In this document: positions 1-8,375 of the stretch, one piece after another
How positions within the stretch are numbered: the stretch's first letter is position 1
Layout of the letters: each line of letters begins with the position of its first letter
NCBI RefSeq assembly: GCF_030531065.1
Contig: NZ_JAUNOQ010000009.1
Span: 36,000-99,999 of the forward strand
Source: Phascolarctobacterium sp.
GTDB lineage: Bacteria; Bacillota; Negativicutes; Acidaminococcales; Acidaminococcaceae
Length of the DNA stretch: 64,000 nt
Direction of reading: 5' to 3'
Translations under genes and position numbers: made by a program
Notes under the pieces: model-generated
Told to the model about the DNA's origin: nothing
What the model saw: the letters and a program-made list of their open reading frames with translations, nothing else
The model's database searches: none

Positions 1-854
1 GCCTGTAAAAAAACTTTACGCGCATCTGCATCTAAAAAACACCCTTCTTCTGTACAAGTAAAGGCAGAATGATCTACCATATTACGTTTCACTAAAGCCA
101 AAACCAAAGAATCTACTAAAGGTGCTCGCCACTCTTCAATTAAATCTGAAACTAATGCTGGATGTCCTTTGCCCAATCTATGCAAAAAACCTATATACGG
201 ATGCAAACCACACCCCAATACTCCCGTCATTATTTCATCAAACAACATACTGTAACCCAAGCTAAGCATGGAATTAAACGGATCACGAGGCGGTTGTTTC
301 GTTCTCTTCGTAAATCGAAATTCTTCTGGTACTATTTCACCTAAAGCATAAAAATATGCCCTGCTGATAATTCCCTCATACCCCATTAATTTTCTGAAAT
401 CATCTGCGCTAAAAATATTTTTTCGTATAGCTAAAATATTGCGAATTGAACTGTCTACACTTTCAAGCGCCAAATTTCTATTATACCGGCGCAAAATCGT
501 TAATTGATTATGCACCTTTGCAAAAACAACCTTTTTAGCAATTTGAAAATAAAGTCCATCGTTGTCCAATAGTTCAAACTGTTTCTTGTGTTTTAAAACA
601 TCAACAGCGCCGTTAGAAACTAAAGAACCGTAAAAGCGACCATAGCCAGAAATCCAAGACAAAGGAATATTCCGCTCCAAAAATTCTGTAATAAGCTGTG
701 AAGAAATCTGTACGCTATCTACTAAAGTTACGTCCTCAATACGCTCCAACGGAATCTCCATTAGAACCTCATTATTGCGTCCGGCAATAACATGGCCGCC
801 TCTTTTACGCAAATACGCGCCGCTTTCAGTAATATACAACGATGTCACAAGCAT
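1..854 (-). CDS. cas1: Cas1 integrase, C-terminus cut by window edge
   Basis: Reading the minus strand from the ATG at 854 gives about 284 uninterrupted residues that run off the left end. The protein matches Cas1, the metal-dependent integrase that, with Cas2, inserts spacers at the leader end of a CRISPR array. An N-terminal beta-sheet domain (LYITESGAYLRKRG) is followed by the alpha-helical catalytic domain with the Glu of MGYEGIISRAYF, the His in GLHPYIGFLH and the acidic segment SDLIEEWRAPLVD, the three metal-binding positions of the family. A GTG at 848 is an alternative start with better spacing from the GAAGG motif. The gene lies 43 bp beyond the trailer end of the array and is co-oriented with the csm genes. 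cas2 is not in this window and presumably lies further left. Confidence 0.93.
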   Translation of the reverse strand, partial: MLVTSLYITESGAYLRKRGGHVIAGRNNEVLMEIPLERIEDVTLVDSVQISSQLITEFLERNIPLSWISGYGRFYGSLVSNGAVDVLKHKKQFELLDNDGLYFQIAKKVVFAKVHNQLTILRRYNRNLALESVDSSIRNILAIRKNIFSADDFRKLMGYEGIISRAYFYALGEIVPEEFRFTKRTKQPPRDPFNSMLSLGYSMLFDEIMTGVLGCGLHPYIGFLHRLGKGHPALVSDLIEEWRAPLVDSLVLALVKRNMVDHSAFTCTEEGCFLDADARKVFLQ

Positions 855-897
855 CACCTTCTATAAATAAAATATAATGCAACTATAAGCGTACTAA

Positions 898-2795
898 TTA
901 TCCGTCCCCTCAATCGGGGAGTATTTTTCTATAGGTAAAGTAAAATGGCTAAAAACATTATTGCAGATGTGTTTCCGTCCCCTCAATCGGGGGACTCTTT
1001 TTCTATCATTTGAAGAAGTATCGGGACAGTACACCTTCCGCCGCTGTTTCCGTCCCCTCAATCGGGGACTATTTTTCTATGAGGTAAGCTCTTGATGACC
1101 GTCGCGCAAGCCGAAGCGTTTCCGTCCCCTCAATCGGGGACTCTTTCTATATTACGGGCGAATGTGTATAAAATCCCATACGCAAAAGTTTCCGTCCCCT
1201 CAATCGGGGACTATTTTTCTATGAAAAAGCACAGAAACCAAGGGAAAACAAAAAGCTCGTTTCCGTCCCCTCAATCGGGGACTATTTTTCTATTAAGGGA
1301 TTATATCAAAGTATTGATAATCTTGATAGTTTCCGTCCCCTCAATCGGGAACTATTTTTCTATACAGGCCATTTGGCAATATTAACGTGTCCTATGAATT
1401 TCCGTCCCCTCAATCGGGGACTATTTTTCTATCCGCACAACCTAATAATGGTTTGCCAGTCGGGCATGAATATTTCCGTCCCCTCAATCGGGGACTATTT
1501 TTCTATTGGTGATGAAGAGTTATTAAGAAAATTAGCTCCAATTTCCGTCCCCTCAATCGGGGACTATTTTTCTATCCTGACGGAGTGAAATTGATTTATC
1601 AGCCACGTATGGTATTTCCGTCCCCTCAATCGGGGACTATTTTTCTATCCGTGCCATTGTTGACATTATGTATAAGGGTATTTTTGTATTTCCGTCCCCT
1701 CAATCGGGGACTATTTTTCTATAGGCAGAAAGGAAATGGAAGAACTTAAACAAATTATTTCCGTCCCCTCAATCGGGGACTATTTTTCTATATTTTACGA
1801 CTCGGAATTCAACGGCGCTATATTGGAATTTCCGTCCCCTCAATCGGGGACTATTTTTCTATTCAAAAATTAAAACCTATATAGGCGGCTGGTACTCCGA
1901 TTTCCGTCCCCTCAATCGGGGACTATTTTTCTATTACGGGCGAATGTGTATAAAATCCCATACGCAAAATATTTCCGTCCCCTCAATCGGGGACTATTTT
2001 TCTATAAGATGGCAGAGTGGATAAAGTTGTCGACGAGTAATTTCCGTCCCCTCAATCGGGGACTATTTTTCTATCGACAACTATGGGTTAGATATTAGCA
2101 ATAACCATTTAGGATTTCCGTCCCCTCAATCGGGGACTATTTTTCTATCGAGTTATATAGTTTTATGGAGTTGTATGAGGATTTCCGTCCCCTCAATCGG
2201 GGACTATTTTTCTATTAGACGGTGTAAATGTCACTGTATATAACCAATTTACCGATTTCCGTCCCCTCAATCGGGGACTATTTTTCTATTAATGGAAAAG
2301 AACAGGGAAATAGACGCGCTGGAAGCCAATTTCCGTCCCCTCAATCGGGGACTATTTTTCTATTAATGGAAAAGAACAGGGAAATAGACGCGCTGGAAGC
2401 CAATTTCCGTCCCCTCAATCGGGGACTATTTTTCTATTGTACAAATTTTTATGCGAACTGACGAGAGCCAAGATTCAATTTCCGTCCCCTCAATCGGGGA
2501 CTATTTTTCTATAAAGCAAAAGCACGTCAAGAGTATTTGGCTAAAAAAGATTTCCGTCCCCTCAATCGGGGACTATTTTTCTATATGCAATTGAAACTAA
2601 TTTAGTTAATTTGTTTGTTAATTTCCGTCCCCTCAATCGGGGACTATTTTTCTATCAGTAATCATGATAATCGTGTCGACGGCTTTAATTATTTCCGTCC
2701 CCTCAATCGGGGACTATTTTTCTATTCAATCAGCGACGTTATTAGCCAGTATGTCCCATCATTTCCGTCCCCTCAATCGGGGACTATTTTTCTAT
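898..2795 (-). CRISPR. CRISPR array, 27 repeats and 26 spacers (type III-A)
   Basis: Twenty-seven copies of a 35-bp repeat begin at 898, 971, 1046, 1118, 1188, 1259, 1329, 1398, 1472, 1541, 1614, 1688, 1757, 1828, 1900, 1971, 2040, 2114, 2181, 2255, 2329, 2403, 2478, 2550, 2621, 2691 and 2761. Spacers are about 32-40 nt. The repeat core GTCCCC-TCAATC-GGGGAC is a 6-bp hairpin. Read on the minus strand the repeat ends in ACGGAAAC or ACGGAAAT, resembling the 8-nt 5-prime handle of type III crRNAs, so the crRNAs are inferred to come from the minus strand, co-directional with csm genes. Degenerate repeats (898, 971, 1118, 1329) cluster near cas1, the expected trailer end. One spacer is tandemly duplicated and another occurs twice at distant positions. 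Confidence 0.98.
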
Positions 2796-2907
2796 ACTGC
2801 CGCGCGCGTCGCGCTTGCCCAAAGGTTTTACGCGCCGTTTTGCGGCGCACTCATAAAATTTCTTTGCACAAGCAAGCTAATCACGCGACTCACACCTTTC
2901 TAAGCGG
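2796..2907 (-). promoter_or_regulatory. CRISPR leader region
   Basis: This 112-bp stretch lies between the csm6 stop and the non-degenerate end of the array, where the leader is expected if the array is transcribed leftward. It contains a GCGCCG-CAAAA-CGGCGC hairpin (minus strand). I see no convincing sigma-70 promoter, so the array may be partly transcribed by readthrough from csm6. Confidence 0.5.
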
Positions 2908-4233
2908 CTATGCAAGCCTAGCGGCGCAGTTTTCCGGAAAAGTGTCCATACTCTTAATAATGTCCCGGTTCAAATCGTCATAAACGTTATTTTTATAAAC
3001 TTTTTCGCCAGCCATAATCAACGAAAACACTTTCCGCAGTTTTTGCACTATCTCTCCGGAAGTATAATAAGGCTCCGTATTTTTTAACAGCTCGTCGGTA
3101 ATATCGGTAATCGTATGCGCTAAAGGATTGCGGTGTTTAGCTTCTACCTTGCGCAGTAACTTCAATTCATCTAATAAACTTTTATCAACATCAGGAACGC
3201 ATCCTAATATATCCAGCATATTGCTGAATGATAATTCCGTGTTATCCCTAAAGTTACCTACATGTCTATTAAACGCTCGCAAAATTTCCGGAAATTTTTC
3301 CTGTAATTTTCTTATACTAACGCGCCAGGGTTTTTTGAAAGAATCTCGCTCGCAATATAAACACGGCTTATAGCTTGTTTTATTTTCCAGATAAAATAAC
3401 GTTAGCTGGTAAAGAAACGGCGTCAGCTTTACGATAAACTCTGCCAAATCGCCTTTTCTTTGCCGCAATTCCATAATCATCAAAAACTCGTTAAGTGCAA
3501 CTACTTCTTTTTTATCAGATATAGAGCTTTTAGCCTTGGCAAAAGCGTCCTGTAAACGCAGCTTAGCGCGCAGGTCGGCATGCTCCAGCAATCTGCCGGT
3601 TTCTTTTTGAAACATATTCTTATGCTTCTTATATAACGCCAGCGCCGCGCTATATTCATAGCTACTTACCAAACTTACCAGCTGATGACGAACGCTATAC
3701 CTAGTAAATAAAGATAACGGCGGAACCTGGCAACGATTTTCCGCGCCCTCCTCGTCGTCAAGATTTGTTTCGATAACGCAATCGATATCTTCGTGATCCT
3801 GCGTCGCAAAATTTTCTCTATTAGAACTCTTAGCCGGCGACACTACCTGCACTGCAAGAACGTTGTCAAAATCCGTAGCCAAAAACGACATAATAGTTTT
3901 CATCTGCGGCGTACCGGAACTCAAATTAAGAATGATTTCCTCATTGGGATATTGCTTACGCAATTCTATAAAATTATCCGCCAACGCTACCAATTTTTCC
4001 ATATTTTGAGCTTCAATGATATCCGTTTTTATAAAATCTATTACGCATTCCGGCGCTACTTTTTGAATAGCTTTGCTGTAAATTTGCCGTTGCTCTTCCT
4101 TTTCGCGCATATCCTTAGTTAAAAAAATTTTTACCATGCGAGGTCGGTAATGGCGTATGATGTGCAGCATGGCTCCGTCATGCATGCCGCGAATAGGGTC
4201 GGTATCTCCTGCCGGAGAATATAAAATACTCAT
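2908..4233 (-). CDS. csm6: Csm6, CARF-HEPN ribonuclease
   Basis: Csm6 is the stand-alone RNase of type III-A systems, activated by cyclic oligoadenylate made by Cas10. The N-terminal CARF domain is recognised from the nucleotide-binding motif NLSSGTPQMK and the C-terminal HEPN domain from the R-X4-H active site RNPLAH near residue 370. The start at 4233 is chosen because MSILYSPAG begins the CARF strand, a GAGG motif lies upstream, and the ATG overlaps the cas6 stop by 4 bp (ATGA). The frame is open for 30 further codons upstream but these only re-read cas6. The protein is 441 residues, normal for Csm6. It is the last gene of the cas operon, next to the array. Confidence 0.93.
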   Translation of the reverse strand: MSILYSPAGDTDPIRGMHDGAMLHIIRHYRPRMVKIFLTKDMREKEEQRQIYSKAIQKVAPECVIDFIKTDIIEAQNMEKLVALADNFIELRKQYPNEEIILNLSSGTPQMKTIMSFLATDFDNVLAVQVVSPAKSSNRENFATQDHEDIDCVIETNLDDEEGAENRCQVPPLSLFTRYSVRHQLVSLVSSYEYSAALALYKKHKNMFQKETGRLLEHADLRAKLRLQDAFAKAKSSISDKKEVVALNEFLMIMELRQRKGDLAEFIVKLTPFLYQLTLFYLENKTSYKPCLYCERDSFKKPWRVSIRKLQEKFPEILRAFNRHVGNFRDNTELSFSNMLDILGCVPDVDKSLLDELKLLRKVEAKHRNPLAHTITDITDELLKNTEPYYTSGEIVQKLRKVFSLIMAGEKVYKNNVYDDLNRDIIKSMDTFPENCAARLA

Positions 4234-5003
4234 TCGTTGCGCCTCCTCAACATCCGTACCTGAACGCCGCCCATGCCTAAAGCCGTTTTGATCCCAATTC
4301 CGCTGTATTCCGCATAAGCGCATAGCATCGCGATAATCCTATTAACCATAAGATTATTTTTCAAACCTAAAGTATATGTTCCCCTAAAAGCCGGTATTCT
4401 TATTCCTTCTAAAGCGAAGGTCTGCAAACTCAAACGATATCCGGCAACGAACGCCTGCTGGCTCAAATCAAAAGCCAAGCCTTGCTCGTCCAGCTTATTA
4501 TTATCGGCAAAGCAATTCCATTTGCGTATCAAGCTGCCGAACAATAAATTATTTTGCGGAAAAATCACATACTCTCCGTTACTTTTAAAACTGCACGAGG
4601 ACAATATTTTTAGCTCGATATATTTTTCTGGAAAATCCTGCGCGAAATATTTTTCCGCTAAGCTATCGTAATCGACTGCTGGCAGCCATTCTTTTCCCAA
4701 TACCTGAACGTCGATATTTTTATGCTTTAAATAAATATTCGCAGGCATTTCAAAAGCAACGTTCAATAATTCCTGCTTCGCCTGCTCGCTCAACGAAGCC
4801 AAACGCCACAGCAAAGTATTGTTTTGCTTATCAAAATAAAGATATTGGCTATACGGCCGCAGCTGCTGCTCGTGCATCAAAGCGGCAAAAGCTTTATCTA
4901 CGCGCTCCATTAGCACGCCGTGCAGCAAAGAGCCTGTTGATTGCGGCAATTTAATTCCTTCTGGAACGGCCAGCTTTAGTTGTAAAATTTGTAGCGCGCT
5001 CAT
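4230..5003 (-). CDS. cas6: Cas6 crRNA-processing endoribonuclease
   Basis: Cas6 cuts the repeat in pre-crRNA to leave the 8-nt handle. The 257-residue product has the usual length and the conserved C-terminal glycine-rich loop (GIGIKTALGMGGVQV) that holds the repeat RNA. Two ferredoxin-like folds are implied by length. It overlaps csm5 upstream and csm6 downstream by 4 bp each, so it is translationally coupled. Its placement between csm5 and csm6 rather than at the head of the operon is a locus-order variant. The repeat hairpin GTCCCC/GGGGAC is a plausible substrate, with cleavage expected just after it to generate ACGGAAAY tags. Confidence 0.9.
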   Translation of the reverse strand: MSALQILQLKLAVPEGIKLPQSTGSLLHGVLMERVDKAFAALMHEQQLRPYSQYLYFDKQNNTLLWRLASLSEQAKQELLNVAFEMPANIYLKHKNIDVQVLGKEWLPAVDYDSLAEKYFAQDFPEKYIELKILSSCSFKSNGEYVIFPQNNLLFGSLIRKWNCFADNNKLDEQGLAFDLSQQAFVAGYRLSLQTFALEGIRIPAFRGTYTLGLKNNLMVNRIIAMLCAYAEYSGIGIKTALGMGGVQVRMLRRRNE

Positions 5004-6184
5004 TTTACCGTCACCTTAGCCAACCCCGTCAATACCTGCCGCCCCGCATATATCGTAGCCTTCAAAGTCCGGGGAGAAATAATTTTATCCAAGGACAGAT
5101 GCTTATGCTTTCTAAAAGTTACGTCAAGCAACTCTCTGACAACTTGCATCGCTTCCTTCGCTTCGTCTTCCGGAGCTACAGCCAACAAAATAGTTTTGCT
5201 CAAAAAGCCCGTATTACTGCCCAAGAAAATATTAGCCTGCTCTACGCCCTCGAAAAGATTTGGATAAGCCTTGCCAAAAGCCTTGCTCTGTAAGCTCATG
5301 ACGAAGTTAAAATAATCTTGAGTCCATTGTAAAAGCATCGCTACAGAAGTTAAGCCGATAACAGCCGTCATTGTTTTATCTAATTTTACGGTGAAAGTAT
5401 ATTGGCTTCCGGGAATTATACATTCTCTGAACAGGGAAATATCATTCTTTTTAGCATGCCCCAGACGATCAAAGGTTAAATCGCATTTCGGCAAAATAAC
5501 AGTCGAAACATTTGCTGCCGCCGTAGCGTCGCTCACTAACAGCCCGCGCAAAACGCTATTTACCGCATTGCGCGCGATTATTGGTTTATCCTTATCGTCA
5601 TGAAGTTTTAATCCGTGCAGTAAATCAATTTCGAGATTTTTGGCAATTTTTTCCAGCTCTTTTTTGAAGAATTTTTTATCATATCTGCAATCGCAAATCT
5701 GCCGCCAATATTTTTGCTTAACGCTACTATTTTTCTGCAACAAATGATAGATAATTGCCGTTCTGAAAATTCCTTTTAGACTGCTACCAGGAACATACGG
5801 CGTTCCGTCAACCAGCTTAACCTGCCTATTGATTGCGTTAACGCTTTTCTTATCTTTTATACGATTGAGATCAACTTCAGCTTTCGCGCCGCCGCTAACA
5901 AGATATTCCACATCTTTTAAAGAATATTCCTGCTGTTCCAACCACGCCAACATATTTTTAGTTTTATCGCCGCTAAGCAAATATTTTTCATATGACGGCA
6001 ACAAATTCTTTTCGATAATGAATTGATGCCAGAGGCTGTAATTAACAAAATACACCGTTTGCCTTTTAGCGTCGTACAAATAATCTTTCGGCAAAAGCTG
6101 CATGCCGTCGCTAATATTGACGGGCGTAAGTACCTGCAAGCACAATTCGGCTGTTTCTTGATAATTTTGTCCTTTGCTAATCAT
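5000..6184 (-). CDS. csm5: Csm5, RAMP subunit of the type III-A effector
   Basis: Csm5 caps the crRNA 3-prime end of the Csm complex and recruits host nucleases for crRNA maturation. The 394-residue protein shows the family pattern: an N-terminal RAMP strand (LQVLTPVNISDG) and the loop VDGTPYVPGSSLKGIFRTA, typical of Csm5. It overlaps csm4 by 8 bp and cas6 by 4 bp. No frameshift or missing segment is visible. Confidence 0.93.
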   Translation of the reverse strand: MISKGQNYQETAELCLQVLTPVNISDGMQLLPKDYLYDAKRQTVYFVNYSLWHQFIIEKNLLPSYEKYLLSGDKTKNMLAWLEQQEYSLKDVEYLVSGGAKAEVDLNRIKDKKSVNAINRQVKLVDGTPYVPGSSLKGIFRTAIIYHLLQKNSSVKQKYWRQICDCRYDKKFFKKELEKIAKNLEIDLLHGLKLHDDKDKPIIARNAVNSVLRGLLVSDATAAANVSTVILPKCDLTFDRLGHAKKNDISLFRECIIPGSQYTFTVKLDKTMTAVIGLTSVAMLLQWTQDYFNFVMSLQSKAFGKAYPNLFEGVEQANIFLGSNTGFLSKTILLAVAPEDEAKEAMQVVRELLDVTFRKHKHLSLDKIISPRTLKATIYAGRQVLTGLAKVTVK

Positions 6185-7184
6185 TTTTCAACCCCACAAA
6201 CATACCTAATCCGTTGCGGTACACGGCATGCTCCAATCCCGGTACGGCTTGCCGCAACAAGCTTCCCCGAAGCCTGCTTTGGAAGCAAGACCCTTCCGCC
6301 AGCATATACGCACTGGTACGTTTAACTCCGTTAGTAACGGCGAGCGAATAAACAAACCCGCTTTTCTTAATTAACTTATAAGCGCCTGCCTTTATATCGG
6401 CAATTTGTTCCTGCTTAGGAAAAACGGGAGCGATGCACATCTGCCAACGGCTTTTTTCTGCAAACAACATCTCGGCTAAAGCCGCGTCGTCTTCATAACA
6501 ACCGAATCCCGGCGCAAGCTCTATATCATCCTCGTCATCACGAATTACAAATTTGCCGTAACCGCCGCTGCGCTTACCGCCGATACCGCTCAAGCCCAAA
6601 CTTGCGATTAATGCTTTTAATTTTTCATAATCAGCGTCGCTTTCTGTACCGCAAATCAAATACAACCCAGCGTTATCAACAAAGCGATAGCTTGCGACAT
6701 AATAAGGCAAGGGTTCTGCGTTCCTCGTATTAACTTTAGCGGACAATACGGGAACTGCAAACTCCTGCGTATTTTCTAAAAAAGGTTCCGGCGCTAAAAA
6801 TTTTTTTATCTGTGAAGCGCGCACATATGACGATTTTTTTGCTTTTTTTAATTTGGTTGCCGCCTGCTTCATCTCGGCAAAACTTTTGGCTTCCGCAATA
6901 TTTCTTTCTAGCGGCAGTAACGGCTTGGGTAAATAAAAATACATATCTTCATCTTGAGTTTTGTAATAAGGCAGCAAGCTGGAAATCTGCAGTCTGCCGC
7001 TATTAAAACCGTCGATTAACTCTTCAACGGCAGCCCGCGATTGAGCGGCGGCTTCATTACACAAAGCGCTGAAAAAGGTATCGGCCGCGCAAGCGAAAGA
7101 ACTCTTTTCCAAACCGCCGCCGTTAGCCGCGTCGCCAAAATGCACAGGCGTCAAAAATTTTAAAGGCACAAGATAATATTTCAT
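6177..7184 (-). CDS. csm4: Csm4, RAMP subunit binding the crRNA 5-prime handle
   Basis: Csm4 sits next to Cas10 at the base of the complex and holds the 5-prime crRNA tag. The 335-residue product begins with a RAMP strand (LVPLKFLTPVHFGDA), has the FFSALCNEA helix typical of Csm4, and contains the glycine-rich loop LSGIGGKRSGGYGKF that matches the G-loop of the family. It overlaps csm3 by 4 bp and csm5 by 8 bp. Confidence 0.93.
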   Translation of the reverse strand: MKYYLVPLKFLTPVHFGDAANGGGLEKSSFACAADTFFSALCNEAAAQSRAAVEELIDGFNSGRLQISSLLPYYKTQDEDMYFYLPKPLLPLERNIAEAKSFAEMKQAATKLKKAKKSSYVRASQIKKFLAPEPFLENTQEFAVPVLSAKVNTRNAEPLPYYVASYRFVDNAGLYLICGTESDADYEKLKALIASLGLSGIGGKRSGGYGKFVIRDDEDDIELAPGFGCYEDDAALAEMLFAEKSRWQMCIAPVFPKQEQIADIKAGAYKLIKKSGFVYSLAVTNGVKRTSAYMLAEGSCFQSRLRGSLLRQAVPGLEHAVYRNGLGMFVGLKND

Positions 7185-7891
7185 ATTGCTTTACTTCCTT
7201 CAAGTAACTGCAAATATTTATCGGTATCTACGTTCACACCGCCAATTTTTTCTATACTAAAATCGGCAAAGCTTACTCTACCATAGCCGCGCGAACCATG
7301 ACCGCCAAGATAATCTGCTTCCAAAAGGCGTAAGCCCTGCGCCAGCGTTTTGATATCGGCATCTATTTCAGCTATAGCCTCTATATTATAAACCAGTTTG
7401 AAATCAAATTTAACTCCGGCAGGCACACGTTCTATATGTCGTGGATTAGCAATACCGCTGGCGCGATTAATTGTATTTTCAAATTTGACCTCGCCAATAT
7501 AAGTATCCGTATCAAGATTCTTGCCAAATAATTCTTCCGTACTTTTAGTAATGAACATATCGAAGAATTGCAGCCGTGCCGGACAAGCCATATTTTTACC
7601 GCTGCTACCAAAAAGCCGTTTAATAATTTCGTTATCCTCGTCAACTTTATGCAGCACATATCCTTGGCAGGTACTCTTAGCTAATAAAGTGCGCAACTTT
7701 CCCTTCATCGTACTGCCGGGAATAATCGGCGCGCGCGTTAAGGTATCGCGGACAAACGGACTATCCACGGCTCCTATGGGCGCATAATCGTTGCCGCCGC
7801 CAATATGCATACCAGTTTCTACTTTTAAAATCGCTTTGATAAACAATTTACCCGCTAAAGCTTTTTGCGTACCGTTTACTTCCTTACCCAT
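7181..7891 (-). CDS. csm3: Csm3, backbone subunit with target-RNA nuclease site
   Basis: Csm3 forms the helical backbone of the effector and cuts target RNA every 6 nt. The 236-residue protein carries the diagnostic N-terminal block TGMHIGGGNDY...IGAVDSPFVRD, and Asp43 aligns by motif with the catalytic Asp32/33 of studied Csm3 proteins. PIIPGSTMKGKLRTLLA and GGHGSRGYGRV are the other RAMP signatures. RNase activity is therefore expected to be intact. The ATG overlaps the csm2 stop by one base (TAATG). Confidence 0.95.
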   Translation of the reverse strand: MGKEVNGTQKALAGKLFIKAILKVETGMHIGGGNDYAPIGAVDSPFVRDTLTRAPIIPGSTMKGKLRTLLAKSTCQGYVLHKVDEDNEIIKRLFGSSGKNMACPARLQFFDMFITKSTEELFGKNLDTDTYIGEVKFENTINRASGIANPRHIERVPAGVKFDFKLVYNIEAIAEIDADIKTLAQGLRLLEADYLGGHGSRGYGRVSFADFSIEKIGGVNVDTDKYLQLLEGSKAI

Positions 7892-8373
7892 TATCTATCC
7901 CTGCCTCCTTGATATTTATGGAATGCGACTAGCGCTTCGATGTATTTACAAAACTTTTCGAACGCCGCAATATCGTTACCGATGGCTAAAATTTTATTCT
8001 CTAGCCCTGCTTTTTTTACAAAGTCTCGTACAGGAAATCCTTTGCTAGTATCCTTGCCAGCAAGATACAACGCATTTACTTTTAAGAATTTCACCTCTAC
8101 TTTTAGCTCATTTGGCAAAATTTTGGCTCCAAGATTTTGCGCACAATATACATCCACTTTATTACGCAACACATTAACCGCCGTCAAAAACTTTCTTATC
8201 TGGCTTGTTGTTAATACTATGTATTTTTCCCCGTATTTATCATCAGCTCTTTTTAAGCTGCTAATGACTTTTTCCGCCTCGTCCACCGGGTCGTAATTCA
8301 CATTACGATTCGACTGCTGTGTAACCTCCGCTTTAGCCAATGCGGTTCTCATATTATTATTTTTTAATTCCAT
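7891..8373 (-). CDS. csm2: Csm2, small subunit of the type III-A effector
   Basis: Csm2 is the small helical subunit that lines the belly of the Csm complex. The 160-residue product is Lys/Glu rich and helical, with the Csm2-like core LTTSQIRKFLTAVNVL and the C-terminal FEKFCKYIEALVAFHKYQGG. The identification also rests on its place between cas10 and csm3. It starts 2 bp after the cas10 stop. Confidence 0.92.
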   Translation of the reverse strand: MELKNNNMRTALAKAEVTQQSNRNVNYDPVDEAEKVISSLKRADDKYGEKYIVLTTSQIRKFLTAVNVLRNKVDVYCAQNLGAKILPNELKVEVKFLKVNALYLAGKDTSKGFPVRDFVKKAGLENKILAIGNDIAAFEKFCKYIEALVAFHKYQGGRDR

Positions 8374-8375
8374 GC

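Noticed and set aside
2796..2907. Strong promoter in the CRISPR leader
   Set aside because: Best matches are weak in both boxes; I cannot call one.
1092..2983. Open reading frames with repeated residues inside the CRISPR array
   Set aside because: They translate the repeat (ISVPSIGDYFS, FRPLNRGLFFY) and spacers; no ribosome-binding sites.
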